58,938 nucleotides of DNA from Agromyces sp. Leaf222 (lineage in GTDB: Bacteria; Actinomycetota; Actinomycetes; Actinomycetales; Microbacteriaceae), in the NCBI RefSeq assembly GCF_001421565.1, contig NZ_LMKQ01000001.1, positions 338-59,275 on the forward strand, given 5' to 3'. The notes beneath the pieces are model-generated. The model had not been told where the DNA came from. It made no database searches and saw nothing but the letters and a program-made list of their open reading frames with translations. Of this stretch, positions 46,208 to 56,399 are shown one piece after another. The position numbers and the translations under genes were made by a program. Position 1 is the stretch's first letter. The number at the start of each line of letters is the position of its first letter.

Positions 46208-46240
46208 GGTGCGGCGGGTGCCACGCGCATCCGCCGCACC
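46208..46240 (+). terminator. Hairpin between the binding-protein gene and the transporter genes
   Basis: A 10-bp GC-rich stem (46208-46217 with 46231-46240) and 13-base loop lie in the 146-bp gap after the SBP stop. No U-tract. It probably protects or partly ends the message so that the binding protein exceeds the membrane components, a common arrangement in ABC uptake operons (inference). Confidence 0.55.
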
Positions 46241-46279
46241 ACCCACTCAACGTTGAGCTCCGACCAAGAGGTGACCCGA

Positions 46280-47337
<1,058 letters not shown>

Positions 47338-47341
<4 letters not shown>

Positions 47342-48315
47342 GGTTCTTCCTCCGCCGACTCGGCTTCTACCTGATCACCTTCTGGGCCGCGGTCACGATC
47401 AACTTCTTCATCCCGCGCATCATGCCGGGCGACCCGGTGAGCGCGCTCATCGCGAAGAACCAGGGCCGCATCAGCCCCGACGCGGCCGATGCGCTGCGCA
47501 CGCTGTTCGGCCTCGACGAGAACATGTCGCTCTGGGACCAGTACGTGCAGTACTGGAACCTGCTGCTGCACGGCCAGCTCGGCACCTCGTTCGCCTACTC
47601 CGCCCCGGTCGCCGACGTCATCGCCGGAGCCATCCCCTGGACCATCGGCCTCGTCGGCATCGCGACGATCATCAGCTTCACGCTCGGCACGCTCATCGGC
47701 TCCGGCATCGGCTGGCGTCGCGGCACGTGGGCCGACTCGCTCCTGCCGATCTCGACGTTCTTCTCGGCCGTGCCGTACTTCTGGCTCGCGCTGATCGCGA
47801 TCTCGGTCTTCTCGGTCACGCTCGGCTGGTTCCCCGCGAGCGGCAGCTACGACCGCTCGCTGGTTCCGTCGTTCTCGTGGGAGTTCATCTCCTCCGTCAT
47901 CTACTACGGCACCCTGCCCGCGCTGACGATCGTGATCTCGTCGATCTCGGGCTGGATCCTCGGCATGCGCAACATGATGGTCACCGTCTCGTCCGAGGAC
48001 TACGTGACGGTCGCGCAGGCGAAGGGCGTCTCGGAGCGCACCGCCCTGTTCGGCTACTCGGCGCGCAACGCGATCCTGCCGCAGGTGTCGAGCTTCGCGC
48101 TCTCGCTCGGCTTCATCGTCGGCGGCACGCTCGTCATGGAGATCGTCTTCTCCTACCAGGGCATCGGCTACTACCTCTTCACGGCGGTCGCCGCGAAGGA
48201 CTACCCGCTCATGCAGGGCATCTTCCTCGTGATCACGGTCGCGGTGCTGTTCGCGAACATCGTGGCCGACTTCATCTACGGGGTGCTCGACCCGCGCACC
48301 CGACAGGAGGGCTGA
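47338..48315 (+). CDS. ABC transporter permease (OppB-like)
   Basis: This 325-residue inner-membrane permease has six predicted helices. The N-terminal pattern [20 protein letters not shown] is typical of OppB/Dpp[22 protein letters not shown] periplasmic loop follows, and the EAA-type coupling loop [20 protein letters not shown] contacts the ATPase. It overlaps the upstream ATPase stop by four bases and is followed one base later by the OppC-like gene. It forms the translocation pore with that partner. Confidence 0.9.
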
Positions 48316-48316
48316 C

Positions 48317-49348
48317 ATGACGATCGACACCAGCATCGTCGAAGAGGGCCAGGAGCTCGACAAGCCGTCGCAGGCGCCCATGACGGGCGTGGTCGCGGCG
48401 AACGAGGTGCGCCGACGCGGCAAGCCGCGCAAGTTCCTCTTCCTGCGCAACTCGAAGGCCGTCGCCGGCATGGTGATCCTCGGGTTCTTCCTCCTCATCG
48501 CGATCATCGGGCCGTGGATCGCCCCGTACGATCCGAGCGCCCGCAGCGAGGACATCCTGCAGCCGCCGTCATGGGAGCACTGGTTCGGCACGACCCACCT
48601 CGGTCAGGACGTGTTCTCGCAGATCCTGGTCGGCACTCGCGGCGTGATCGTCGTGGGCTTCGTCGCCGGCATCCTCGCGACGGCGATCGGCGTCATCGTC
48701 GGCGTCACGGCCGGGTACGTCGGCGGCCTCGGAGACGAGACCCTTTCGGTGCTCGCGAACGTGTTCCTCGTGATCCCGCAGTTGCCGCTCATCATCATCA
48801 TCGCGGGCCAGCTGCCGACGGTCGGCGGCGTGACGGTGGCCGTGGTCATCGCGATCACGGGCTGGGCATGGGGTGCGCGCGTGCTTCGAGCCCAGACGCT
48901 CTCGTTGCGACGCCGCGACTTCGTCGAGGCCGCCAGGGCGAACGGCGAACGCACGTGGCGCATCATCACGGCCGAGATCCTGCCGAACCTCACGGCGATC
49001 ATCGCGTCGGGCTTCGTCGGCACCGTCGCGTTCGCCGTGCTCTCGCTCATCACCCTCTCGTTCATCGGCATCGGCAACACGGGCGAATGGAACTGGGGCA
49101 CGGTGCTCTACCAGGCGCAGTCGCAGCTCGCGCTGCAGCGCGGCGCGTGGTGGTGGTTCGTTCCCGCGGGCCTCTGCATCGCCCTGCTCGGCATGTCGCT
49201 GACCCTCATCAACTTCGGCATCGACGAGTTCGTCAACCCGCGCCTGCGATCGACGGGCCTGAACGCCAAGTCGCTGCGCAAGCGCGGCATCCGCCCCCGT
49301 ATCGGCTTCACCCCCGTGGTGCGCGAGGCCAAGGAGGACCGAGCATGA
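48317..49348 (+). CDS. ABC transporter permease (OppC-like)
   Basis: This 343-residue permease has a cytoplasmic N-terminal extension of about 45 residues, then six helices. The loop PPSWEHWFGTTHLGQDVFSQ is the OppC periplasmic motif. The EAA coupling loop DFVEAARANGERTWRIITAE and a C-terminal basic tail are also visible. Its ATG follows the OppB stop by a single base, and its stop overlaps the next ATPase start by four. It pairs with OppB to make the channel. Confidence 0.9.
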   Translation: MTIDTSIVEEGQELDKPSQAPMTGVVAANEVRRRGKPRKFLFLRNSKAVAGMVILGFFLLIAIIGPWIAPYDPSARSEDILQPPSWEHWFGTTHLGQDVFSQILVGTRGVIVVGFVAGILATAIGVIVGVTAGYVGGLGDETLSVLANVFLVIPQLPLIIIIAGQLPTVGGVTVAVVIAITGWAWGARVLRAQTLSLRRRDFVEAARANGERTWRIITAEILPNLTAIIASGFVGTVAFAVLSLITLSFIGIGNTGEWNWGTVLYQAQSQLALQRGAWWWFVPAGLCIALLGMSLTLINFGIDEFVNPRLRSTGLNAKSLRKRGIRPRIGFTPVVREAKEDRA

Positions 49349-50445
49349 CCATCGCCACCCCGATCGGCGACCAGCAGCGCCTCACCCCGTCGGCCGATCC
49401 CGTGCTCGAGATCAAGAACCTCTCGGTCGACTACGGCTACGACGACGACCCGGTGCACGTGCTGCGCCAGGTCTCGCTCACGCTCGGCCGCGGCGAGGTG
49501 CTCGGCCTCGCCGGCGAGTCGGGCTGCGGCAAGTCGACGCTCGCGTACGCGGCGACCCGCCTCTTGCCGCCTCCCGGCCTCATCACGGGCGGCGAGGTGC
49601 TCTTCACCGACCGCTCCGGCGTGAAGACCGACCTGCTGCGCCTGAACGACACGCAACTGCGTGCTTCGCGCTGGCAGGACATGGCGATCGTGTTCCAGGG
49701 CGCGATGAACTCGCTGAACCCGGTGTACCGCATCGGCCGGCAGATCGCCGACGGCATCCGCGCGCACGAGCCGAAGACCAGCCAGAAGGAGGCGCTCGAG
49801 CGCGCCGCCGAACTGCTCGACCTCGTTGGCATCGCACCCGACCGCCTGCGCTCGTATCCGCACGAACTCTCGGGCGGCATGCGTCAGCGCGTCATGATCG
49901 CGATGGCCCTCGCACTCGACCCGCAGGTGCTGATCATGGACGAGCCCACGACGGCGCTCGACGTCGTGATGCAGCGCCAGATCGTCGAGCAGATCGCCGA
50001 GCTCCGCGATCGGCTCGGCTTCTCGGTCATCTTCATCACGCACGACGTGTCGCTGCTCATCGAGATCGCCGACCGCATCGCGATCATGTACGCGGGCGAG
50101 ATCGTCGAGGATGCCGCGGCGCTCGACGTGTACAACAAGCCACGTCACCCGTACTCGTCGGCGCTGCTGCACTCGTTCCCGCCATTGCGCGGGCCGCGGC
50201 GCGAGCTCATCGGCATCCCCGGGTCCCCGCCCGACCTCTCGCGCCTCGGCGCCGGATGCCCGTTCGCCGATCGCTGCGCGTTCGCGTTCGACGCCTGCTC
50301 GAAGGTGAACCCCGAGCTCGTGTTCCCGAACGTGCCGGGCGACGACCCGCGCCGCTCGGTCGCCTGCCTTCGCCACGACCCGGCGGCCGTGCGCGCCGTC
50401 GGCGAGGAGCCGCCGCCCGTGCCCGCGGAGCTGTCGCTGACCTGA
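49345..50445 (+). CDS. Opp/Dpp-type ABC transporter ATP-binding protein (OppD-like)
   Basis: This 366-residue second ATPase has Walker A GESGCGKST (near residue 57), LSGGMRQRVMIAMAL as the signature, Walker B VLIMDEPTTALDVV, and the Opp/Dpp tail CPFADRC. It is the last gene of the operon, so the system has two distinct ATPases (OppD/OppF-like), two permeases and one binding protein, all in order. Its ATG overlaps the OppC stop. The ribosome-binding site AAGGAGG lies eight bases upstream. Confidence 0.9.
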   Translation: MTIATPIGDQQRLTPSADPVLEIKNLSVDYGYDDDPVHVLRQVSLTLGRGEVLGLAGESGCGKSTLAYAATRLLPPPGLITGGEVLFTDRSGVKTDLLRLNDTQLRASRWQDMAIVFQGAMNSLNPVYRIGRQIADGIRAHEPKTSQKEALERAAELLDLVGIAPDRLRSYPHELSGGMRQRVMIAMALALDPQVLIMDEPTTALDVVMQRQIVEQIAELRDRLGFSVIFITHDVSLLIEIADRIAIMYAGEIVEDAAALDVYNKPRHPYSSALLHSFPPLRGPRRELIGIPGSPPDLSRLGAGCPFADRCAFAFDACSKVNPELVFPNVPGDDPRRSVACLRHDPAAVRAVGEEPPPVPAELSLT

Positions 50446-50523
50446 CCGGTGCCGTCGGCGGGCGAGCGGATGCCGCGGGCCGCCGTCTCCTCGTCGAAAC
50501 CTCCGTTGTGCGAGCATGGGCGC

Positions 50524-51366
50524 ATGCCAGCACGAACGCCCGCCCTCGTCGCCATCTCGCACGGAACGAGCTCGCCAGAGGGTCGGGCCGCGGTCCGCGG
50601 ACTCCGCGACGCCGTCGGTGCTGCGCTCGCGCGCCGGGCGTCCACGGTGCCGTCGCTGCGCCTCGGACACGTCGACGTCGAGCAGCCCGACGTGCCCGCG
50701 ACGCTCGCGTCGCTCGCCGACGGCGAGCCGGCCGTCGTCGTGCCGCTGCTGCTCTCGGCCGGGTACCACGTGCACGTCGACCTGACCGAGGCCGTCGAGG
50801 CCGAGGCCGGCCGGCCCGTGGCGCTCGGCGGCGCCCTCGGGCCCGACGACCGGCTCGTGACCGTGCTGATCCGCCGCCTCGCCGAGGCCGGCATCCGCGA
50901 CGACGACGCCGTCGTGCTCGCGGTCGCCGGCTCGAGCGATCGGCGCGCCGTCGACGACTGCCTCGACATGACGGCACGGCTCGCCGCGGCATCCGGTCGT
51001 CGCGTCTCGGTCGGGTTCCTGTCCGCCGCCGAGCCCGCGCTGCCCGACGCCGTCGCCGCGGCCCGCGCCGATGCGGCGATCGCCCGCGCGCTCGACGCCC
51101 CGGGCGGCCCGTTCGCCATCCCGGGGGTCTCCGACATCCCCGGCTTCCCCGGCGTGCCCGGCACGAATCGGGTGACGGATGCCGCGGCGCCCCGCGTGAT
51201 CATCGCGAACTACCTGCTCGCTCCGGGCTACTTCGACGACCTCGCCCGCTCGGCCGGCGCCGATGTCGTCGCCGATCCGCTGCTGCTGCCCGATGCCCCG
51301 GCCCCTGCCGAGCTCGTCGAGATCGTGCTCGACCGTTACGACGCGGCCCTGCCGACGGTCGAGTAG
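50524..51366 (+). CDS. Sirohydrochlorin chelatase (CbiX/SirB-like)
   Basis: This 280-residue two-half enzyme inserts Fe2+ (or Co2+) into sirohydrochlorin. Each half has the CbiX pattern: ISHGTSSPEGRAAV and LLLSAGYHVHVD in the N-terminal half, and ANYLLAPGYFDDLA in the second. His residues of ISHGT and YHVHV would bind the metal. ATG at 50524 is the start. Placed just before the sulfite reductase operon, it probably supplies iron for siroheme. The precorrin-2 dehydrogenase step is not encoded here. It has a separate transcript, since a hairpin repeat follows. Confidence 0.87.
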   Translation: MPARTPALVAISHGTSSPEGRAAVRGLRDAVGAALARRASTVPSLRLGHVDVEQPDVPATLASLADGEPAVVVPLLLSAGYHVHVDLTEAVEAEAGRPVALGGALGPDDRLVTVLIRRLAEAGIRDDDAVVLAVAGSSDRRAVDDCLDMTARLAAASGRRVSVGFLSAAEPALPDAVAAARADAAIARALDAPGGPFAIPGVSDIPGFPGVPGTNRVTDAAAPRVIIANYLLAPGYFDDLARSAGADVVADPLLLPDAPAPAELVEIVLDRYDAALPTVE

Positions 51367-51379
51367 GCGCGCCGGCGCC

Positions 51380-51437
51380 GTATCGAGACCACCTTCACGT
51401 CCGGACCCGGGGTCTCGATACGCTTCGCTACTCGACC
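51380..51437. repeat. Dispersed repeat with hairpin, also a terminator candidate
   Basis: GTATCGAGACC (51380-51390) pairs with GGTCTCGATAC (51411-51421) across a 20-base loop, continuing CGCTTCGCTACTCGACCGG. From memory this resembles an intergenic element repeated many times in Microbacteriaceae genomes (REP-like). It follows the cbiX stop by 13 bp and may end that transcript. Only one copy is seen in this window. Confidence 0.6.
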
Positions 51438-51472
51438 GGCGGGCGACGCGAGCGCAAGGGTTCTCGCCCACT

Positions 51473-51507
51473 GTGACGCAATACGTCACGACGTGACCGG
51501 ACGTGAC
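51473..51507. promoter_or_regulatory. Possible operator for the sulfate-assimilation operon
   Basis: An inverted repeat GTGACG-CAATA-CGTCAC (51473-51489) is followed by two direct ACGTGAC copies (51491-51497 and 51501-51507). The array lies directly upstream of a candidate promoter (CTGACG 51516-51521, 18-base spacer, TAGCTT 51540-51545), the position expected of an activator site. The regulator is not in the window. Confidence 0.5.
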
Positions 51508-51596
51508 GCCCTCGCCTGACGGCATCCGGCGGCCTCGCCTAGCTTCGAGCGGAAGGCCAAGAGCGCACCGTGCGCCGCCGACGGAAGGAGCAGCCT

Positions 51597-53387
51597 GTGA
51601 CGACCCCGCCAACGGATGTCGCGACCGACGCGAGTGCGCTCGACGCGGCTGCGACCGAGACCGCCGCGGCCGCCGTTCGCCCTGAGCGCCCTGCCCGCGC
51701 CGAGCGCCCCGCGCGCCCCGGCGCCAATCGCCCGAACGGACAGTGGAAGGTCGACGGCACCGCACCGCTCAACGGCAACGAGGAGTGGAAGCAGGTCGAC
51801 GACGGCCTGAGCGTTCGCGGCCGCATCGAGAACGTGTACTCCAAGGGCGGGTTCGCCTCGATCGACCCGACCGACCTGCACGGGCGGTTCCGCGTGTGGG
51901 GCCTGTACACGCAGCGCAAGCCGGGCATCGACGGCGGGCGCACCGCGACCCTCGAGCCGCACGAGCTCGAAGACGAGTACTTCATGCTGCGCGTGCGCAT
52001 CGACGGCGGCCAGCTCACGACCGAGCAGCTGCGCGTGATCGGGCAGATCTCGATCGACTTCGGCCGCGACACCGCCGACCTCACCGACCGCCAGAACGTG
52101 CAGCTGCACTGGATCCGCGTCGAGGACGTGCCCGAGATCTGGCGCCGCCTCGAGGCCGTCGGGCTCGGCACGACCGAGGCGTGCGGCGACGTGCCGCGCG
52201 TCGTGCTCGGATCCCCGGTCGCGGGCATCGCCTCCGACGAGCTCATCGACCCGACCGCGCAGATCGACGAGATCACGAGCCGGTTCATCGGCGACGCGAC
52301 CCTCGCCAACCTGCCCCGCAAGTTCAAGACCGCGATCACCGGCCACCCCAGCCAAGACGTGGTGCACGAGATCAACGACGTCGCGTTCGTCGCCGTGCAG
52401 CACCCCGAGCTCGGCATCGGCTACGACCTCTGGGTCGGCGGCGGCCTCTCGACCGCACCGCGGCTCGCCGAACGCCTCGGCGTCTTCGTCGCCCCCGAGC
52501 GGGTCGCCGAGGCCTGGCACGGCGTCGCCCAGATCTTCCGCGACTACGGCTACCGACGGCTGCGCAACAAGGCGCGCCTGAAGTTCCTGCTCGCCGACTG
52601 GGGCACCGTGAAGTTCCGCGAGGTGCTCGAGACCGAGTACCTCGACGCCCCGCTGCCCGACGGCCCCGCCGCACCGAAGCCGCTCGCGCACGGCGACCAC
52701 GTGGGCGTGCACCGCCAGAAGGACGGCCGCTCCTACGTCGGCGTCACGCCGATCGTCGGCCGCGTCTCGGGCCCCACGCTCGTGAAGCTCGCCGAACTCA
52801 TCGAGGCGCACGGCTCGGCGCGACTGCGCACGACGCCGCACCAGAAGCTCGTCATCCTCGACATCCCCGAAGATCGCGTCGAGTCGCTGATCACCGGCCT
52901 CGACGAGCTCGGCCTCTCGGCCCGCCCCAGCCTCATCCGCCGCGGCACCATCGCCTGCACGGGCATCGAGTTCTGCAAGCTCGCGATCGTCGAGACGAAG
53001 GCGTTCGCCACGGCGGCCGTGCTCGACCTCGAGCGCACGCTCGACGGCTTCGACCTGCCGCACCCGATCAGCCTGCACGTCAACGGCTGCCCGAACTCGT
53101 GCGCGCGCATCCAGACCGCCGACATCGGCCTCAAGGGCCAGCTCGTCATGAACGACTCCGGCGAGCAAGTGCCCGGCTACCAGGTGCACCTCGGCGGCGG
53201 CCTCGCGACGGCCGACCGTGAAGAGGCGGGCCTCGGCCGCACCGTGCGCGGGCTCAAGGTCGAGGCCGACGGCATCGCCGAGTACGTCGAGCGGGTGGTC
53301 AAGCGCTTCCTCGACGACCGCGACGCCGTTGGCGACGAGACGTTCGCCGAGTGGGCTCACCGCGCCGACGAGGAGGTGCTCCGGTGA
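51597..53387 (+). CDS. sirA: Ferredoxin-dependent sulfite reductase (siroheme and 4Fe-4S)
   Basis: This 596-residue enzyme reduces sulfite to sulfide with six electrons from ferredoxin. The siroheme/4Fe-4S ligands are in CTGIEFCKLAIVETK (C-x5-C) and NGCPNSCAR (C-x3-C) near residues 461-505. The two ferrodoxin-like repeats are complete. An Ala/Arg-rich N-terminus of about 50 residues is disordered. Nitrite reductase (NirA) shares the fold, but the operon partners cysH, cysD and cysN point to sulfite. The start is GTG at 51597 with GGAAGGAG upstream. The stop overlaps the cysH start by four bases. Confidence 0.92.
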   Translation: MTTPPTDVATDASALDAAATETAAAAVRPERPARAERPARPGANRPNGQWKVDGTAPLNGNEEWKQVDDGLSVRGRIENVYSKGGFASIDPTDLHGRFRVWGLYTQRKPGIDGGRTATLEPHELEDEYFMLRVRIDGGQLTTEQLRVIGQISIDFGRDTADLTDRQNVQLHWIRVEDVPEIWRRLEAVGLGTTEACGDVPRVVLGSPVAGIASDELIDPTAQIDEITSRFIGDATLANLPRKFKTAITGHPSQDVVHEINDVAFVAVQHPELGIGYDLWVGGGLSTAPRLAERLGVFVAPERVAEAWHGVAQIFRDYGYRRLRNKARLKFLLADWGTVKFREVLETEYLDAPLPDGPAAPKPLAHGDHVGVHRQKDGRSYVGVTPIVGRVSGPTLVKLAELIEAHGSARLRTTPHQKLVILDIPEDRVESLITGLDELGLSARPSLIRRGTIACTGIEFCKLAIVETKAFATAAVLDLERTLDGFDLPHPISLHVNGCPNSCARIQTADIGLKGQLVMNDSGEQVPGYQVHLGGGLATADREEAGLGRTVRGLKVEADGIAEYVERVVKRFLDDRDAVGDETFAEWAHRADEEVLR

Positions 53388-54127
53388 GCGTCTCCCTCGC
53401 CCCCCGCGCCACGGCGCTGCGCACCCACGACGAGCTGCGGGCACTGGCCGAGGCGGGCAACGTCGAACTCCGCAGCCTGGCCGACGACGAGGCATCCGCC
53501 TACGAGGTCGTCGCCTGGGTCGCGCGCAACTTCGACACGGATGCCGCGGCGGTCGCCTGCTCGATGGCCGACGCCGTGCTCCCGCACGTCGTGGCCCAGT
53601 CGCTGCCCGGCGTCGACGTGCTCTTCCTCGACACCGGATACCACTTCGCGAAGACCTACGAGACGCGCGACCGCGTCGCCTCGGCACTCGACGTGCGGGT
53701 GGTCGACGTGCTCCCCGAGCTCACGGTGCCCGAGCAGAACGCGAAGTACGGACTCGACCTGTTCGCCCGCGACGCCGCCGAGTGCTGCGCCATGCGCAAG
53801 GTCGCCCCGCTGCACGACGCTCTCACGGGGTACGAGCTGTGGTTCACGGGCGTGCGACGCGACGAGGCCCCCACCCGTACGAACACCCCGCTCGTCACGT
53901 TCGACGAACGCAACGGGCTGGTCAAGGTCAACCCGGTCGCGGCGTGGAGCTTCGACGACCTGATCGACTACTCGAGCGCCTTCGGCGTGCCCGTGAACGA
54001 GCTGCTGACCCAGGGCTACCCGTCGATCGGCTGCGAGCCCTGCACGCGGCAGGTGGCCGAGGGCGAGGACCCGAGGGCCGGTCGCTGGGCGGGCCTCGAC
54101 AAGACGGAATGCGGGCTGCACGTATGA
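53384..54127 (+). CDS. cysH: Adenylyl-sulfate (APS) reductase CysH
   Basis: This 247-residue enzyme reduces adenylylsulfate to sulfite with thioredoxin. The CC and CxxC cysteines for a 4Fe-4S cluster are present (CCAMRK and CEPCTR), which marks an APS reductase rather than a cluster-free PAPS reductase. The catalytic Cys is in the C-terminal KTECGLH. LDTGYHFAKTYETRD is the substrate region. GTG at 53384 overlaps the sulfite reductase stop (GTGA). This agrees with a CysN lacking an APS kinase domain. Confidence 0.93.
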   Translation: MSVSLAPRATALRTHDELRALAEAGNVELRSLADDEASAYEVVAWVARNFDTDAAAVACSMADAVLPHVVAQSLPGVDVLFLDTGYHFAKTYETRDRVASALDVRVVDVLPELTVPEQNAKYGLDLFARDAAECCAMRKVAPLHDALTGYELWFTGVRRDEAPTRTNTPLVTFDERNGLVKVNPVAAWSFDDLIDYSSAFGVPVNELLTQGYPSIGCEPCTRQVAEGEDPRAGRWAGLDKTECGLHV

Positions 54128-55047
54128 GCGCCATCGACACCATCCCGGTCGAGACCGGCATCGACACGCTCGACGCCCTCGAGGCCGAAGCGATCCACAT
54201 CATCCGCGAGGTCGTCGCCGAGTTCGAGCGCCCCGTGCTGCTCTTCTCCGGCGGCAAGGACTCGGTGCTCGTGCTGCACCTCGCCGCCAAGGCGTTCTGG
54301 CCGGCCAAGGTGCCGTTCCCGGTGCTGCACGTCGACACGGGCCACAACTTCCCCGAGGTCATCGAGTTCCGCGACCGCACGGTCGAGCGGCTCGGGCTGC
54401 GCCTCGAGGTGGCATCCGTGCAGGACTACCTCGACGACGGCCGCCTCGCCGAGCGCGCCGACGGCACGCGCAACCCGCTGCAGACGCAGCCGCTGCTCGA
54501 CGGCATCGCGGCGGGCCGGCACGACGCGGTCTTCGGCGGCGCCCGTCGCGACGAAGACAAGGCACGCGCCAAGGAGCGCATCCTGAGCCTCCGCGACGAG
54601 TTCGGCCAGTGGGATCCGCGCAACCAGCGCCCCGAGCTCTGGGACCTCTACAACGGCCGGCACACGGTCGGCCAGCACGTGCGCGCGTTCCCCATCTCGA
54701 ACTGGACCGAGCTCGACGTCTGGCGCTACATCGAGCGCGAGGGCATCGAGCTGCCGCCGCTCTACTACGCGCACGAGCGCGAGGTGTACCTCCGCGACGG
54801 CATGTGGCGCGCGATCTCCGACGTCTCGCCCGCGCGGGCCGACGAGACGGTCGAACGCCGCATCGTGCGCTACCGGACGGTGGGCGACATGAGCTGTACC
54901 GGCGCGGTCGAGTCCGACGCGGCATCCGTCGCCGACGTGGTGCGCGAGATCGCCCTCTCGACGCTCACCGAACGCGGGGCCACGCGCGCCGACGACCGCA
55001 TCTCGGAGGCGGCGATGGAAGACCGCAAGAAGGACGGGTACTTCTGA
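54124..55047 (+). CDS. cysD: Sulfate adenylyltransferase subunit 2 (CysD)
   Basis: This 307-residue catalytic subunit of ATP sulfurylase makes adenylylsulfate from ATP and sulfate. The PP-loop FSGGKDSVLVLHLA is at about residues 40-53. Family features are VLHVDTGHNFPEVIEFRDRT, FGGARRDEDKARAKERI and the C-terminal GDMSCTGAVESDA. It works as a heterodimer with the GTPase CysN encoded next. The ATG at 54124 overlaps the cysH stop, and the stop shares one base with the cysN start (TGATG). Confidence 0.96.
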   Translation: MSAIDTIPVETGIDTLDALEAEAIHIIREVVAEFERPVLLFSGGKDSVLVLHLAAKAFWPAKVPFPVLHVDTGHNFPEVIEFRDRTVERLGLRLEVASVQDYLDDGRLAERADGTRNPLQTQPLLDGIAAGRHDAVFGGARRDEDKARAKERILSLRDEFGQWDPRNQRPELWDLYNGRHTVGQHVRAFPISNWTELDVWRYIEREGIELPPLYYAHEREVYLRDGMWRAISDVSPARADETVERRIVRYRTVGDMSCTGAVESDAASVADVVREIALSTLTERGATRADDRISEAAMEDRKKDGYF

Positions 55048-56399
55048 TGGGCGCACTGCTCCGCTTCGCCACCGCCGGCTCGGTCGACGACGGCAAGTCC
55101 ACGCTCGTGGGCCGCCTGCTGCACGACTCCAAGGCGATCCTCGCCGACCAGCTCGAGTCGGTCGCGCGCACGAGCGCCGAGCGCGGCTTCGGCGGCGAGC
55201 CGGGCGCGATCGACTTCGCGCTGCTCACCGACGGCCTGCGCGCCGAGCGCGAGCAGGGCATCACGATCGACGTCGCCTACCGCTACTTCTCGACGGGTCG
55301 CCGGTCGTTCATCCTCGCCGACTGCCCCGGCCACGTGCAGTACACGCGCAACATGGTCACCGGCGCGACCACGGCCGACGCGGTCGTCGTGCTCGTCGAC
55401 GCGCGCAACGGCGTGCTCGAGCAGACCCGCCGGCATCTCGCGGTCGTCGCGCTGCTGCGCGTGCCGCACGTGATCATCGCGGTCAACAAGATCGACCTGC
55501 TCGACTACTCGCAGCAGGCCTACGACACGGTGGCCTCGGATGTCGCCGCGCTCGCGCGCGAACTCGGCCTCGCGGACACGCACGTGATCCCGGTCTCGGC
55601 CCTCGCGGGCGACAACATCGTCGACCGGTCGGCGAACACGCCCTGGTACGACGGCCCGAGCCTGCTCGAGCTGCTCGAGACCCTGCCGTCGCTCGACGAG
55701 CTCGAGACCGAGTTCGAGGCGCTGCGCATGCCGGTGCAGCTCGTGATCCGTCCGCAGGGCGCGCTGGCGCACGACGTCGCCGACGCCGAGGCGTTCCGCG
55801 ACTACCGGGCGTTCGCCGGGCGCATCGCCTCCGGAACGGTGCGCGTCGGAGACCGGGTGCAGGTGTTCCCGGGCGGCGCGACGACGACCGTCACGGGCAT
55901 CGACGCGGGGTCGACGACGGTCGACGCGGCATCCGCCCCTCGTTCGGTCTCGCTGCGCCTGGCCGACCAGCTCGACGCCGCGCGCGGTGCCGTCATCGTC
56001 GCCGAGGGCGCACTGCCCACCCCGCGCCGCGAGCTCGACGCCTCGGTGTTCTGGCTCGGCGCGACGCCGCTCCGCCCCGGAGCCCGCGTGCTCGTGAAGT
56101 CGGGCACCAGCACGGTGCAGGCGCTCGTGACCGACATCGTGGGGCGCCGCGACCTCGACACCCTCGCGCTCGAGCCGGCCGCAGCGCTCGAGATCAACGA
56201 CATCGGCCAGGTGCGCGTGCGCCTCGCCTCCGAACTGCCCGTCGAGGAGTACTCGACGCACCGGCGGGCGGGGGCGTTCCTCGTGATCGACCCGCAGTCG
56301 GGTTACACGCTCGCCGCCGGCATCGTGACCGACGCGCCTCCTGCATCGCCCGAAGACCTGGCCGAGGCCGAGGCCGCCGCGGCCTGGGTCGCCGTATGA
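55047..56399 (+). CDS. cysN: Sulfate adenylyltransferase subunit 1, GTPase (CysN)
   Basis: This 450-residue GTPase activates ATP sulfurylase. Its G domain has G1 GSVDDGKST (residues 11-19), G3 DCPGHVQYTRNM and G4 VNKIDLLDY. EF-Tu-like domains follow to the end. Length matches CysN alone, and the APS kinase (CysC) extension found in some relatives is missing, fitting the APS reductase in the operon. It ends in TGA overlapping the next ATG as ATGA at 56396-56399. Confidence 0.96.
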   Translation: MGALLRFATAGSVDDGKSTLVGRLLHDSKAILADQLESVARTSAERGFGGEPGAIDFALLTDGLRAEREQGITIDVAYRYFSTGRRSFILADCPGHVQYTRNMVTGATTADAVVVLVDARNGVLEQTRRHLAVVALLRVPHVIIAVNKIDLLDYSQQAYDTVASDVAALARELGLADTHVIPVSALAGDNIVDRSANTPWYDGPSLLELLETLPSLDELETEFEALRMPVQLVIRPQGALAHDVADAEAFRDYRAFAGRIASGTVRVGDRVQVFPGGATTTVTGIDAGSTTVDAASAPRSVSLRLADQLDAARGAVIVAEGALPTPRRELDASVFWLGATPLRPGARVLVKSGTSTVQALVTDIVGRRDLDTLALEPAAALEINDIGQVRVRLASELPVEEYSTHRRAGAFLVIDPQSGYTLAAGIVTDAPPASPEDLAEAEAAAAWVAV

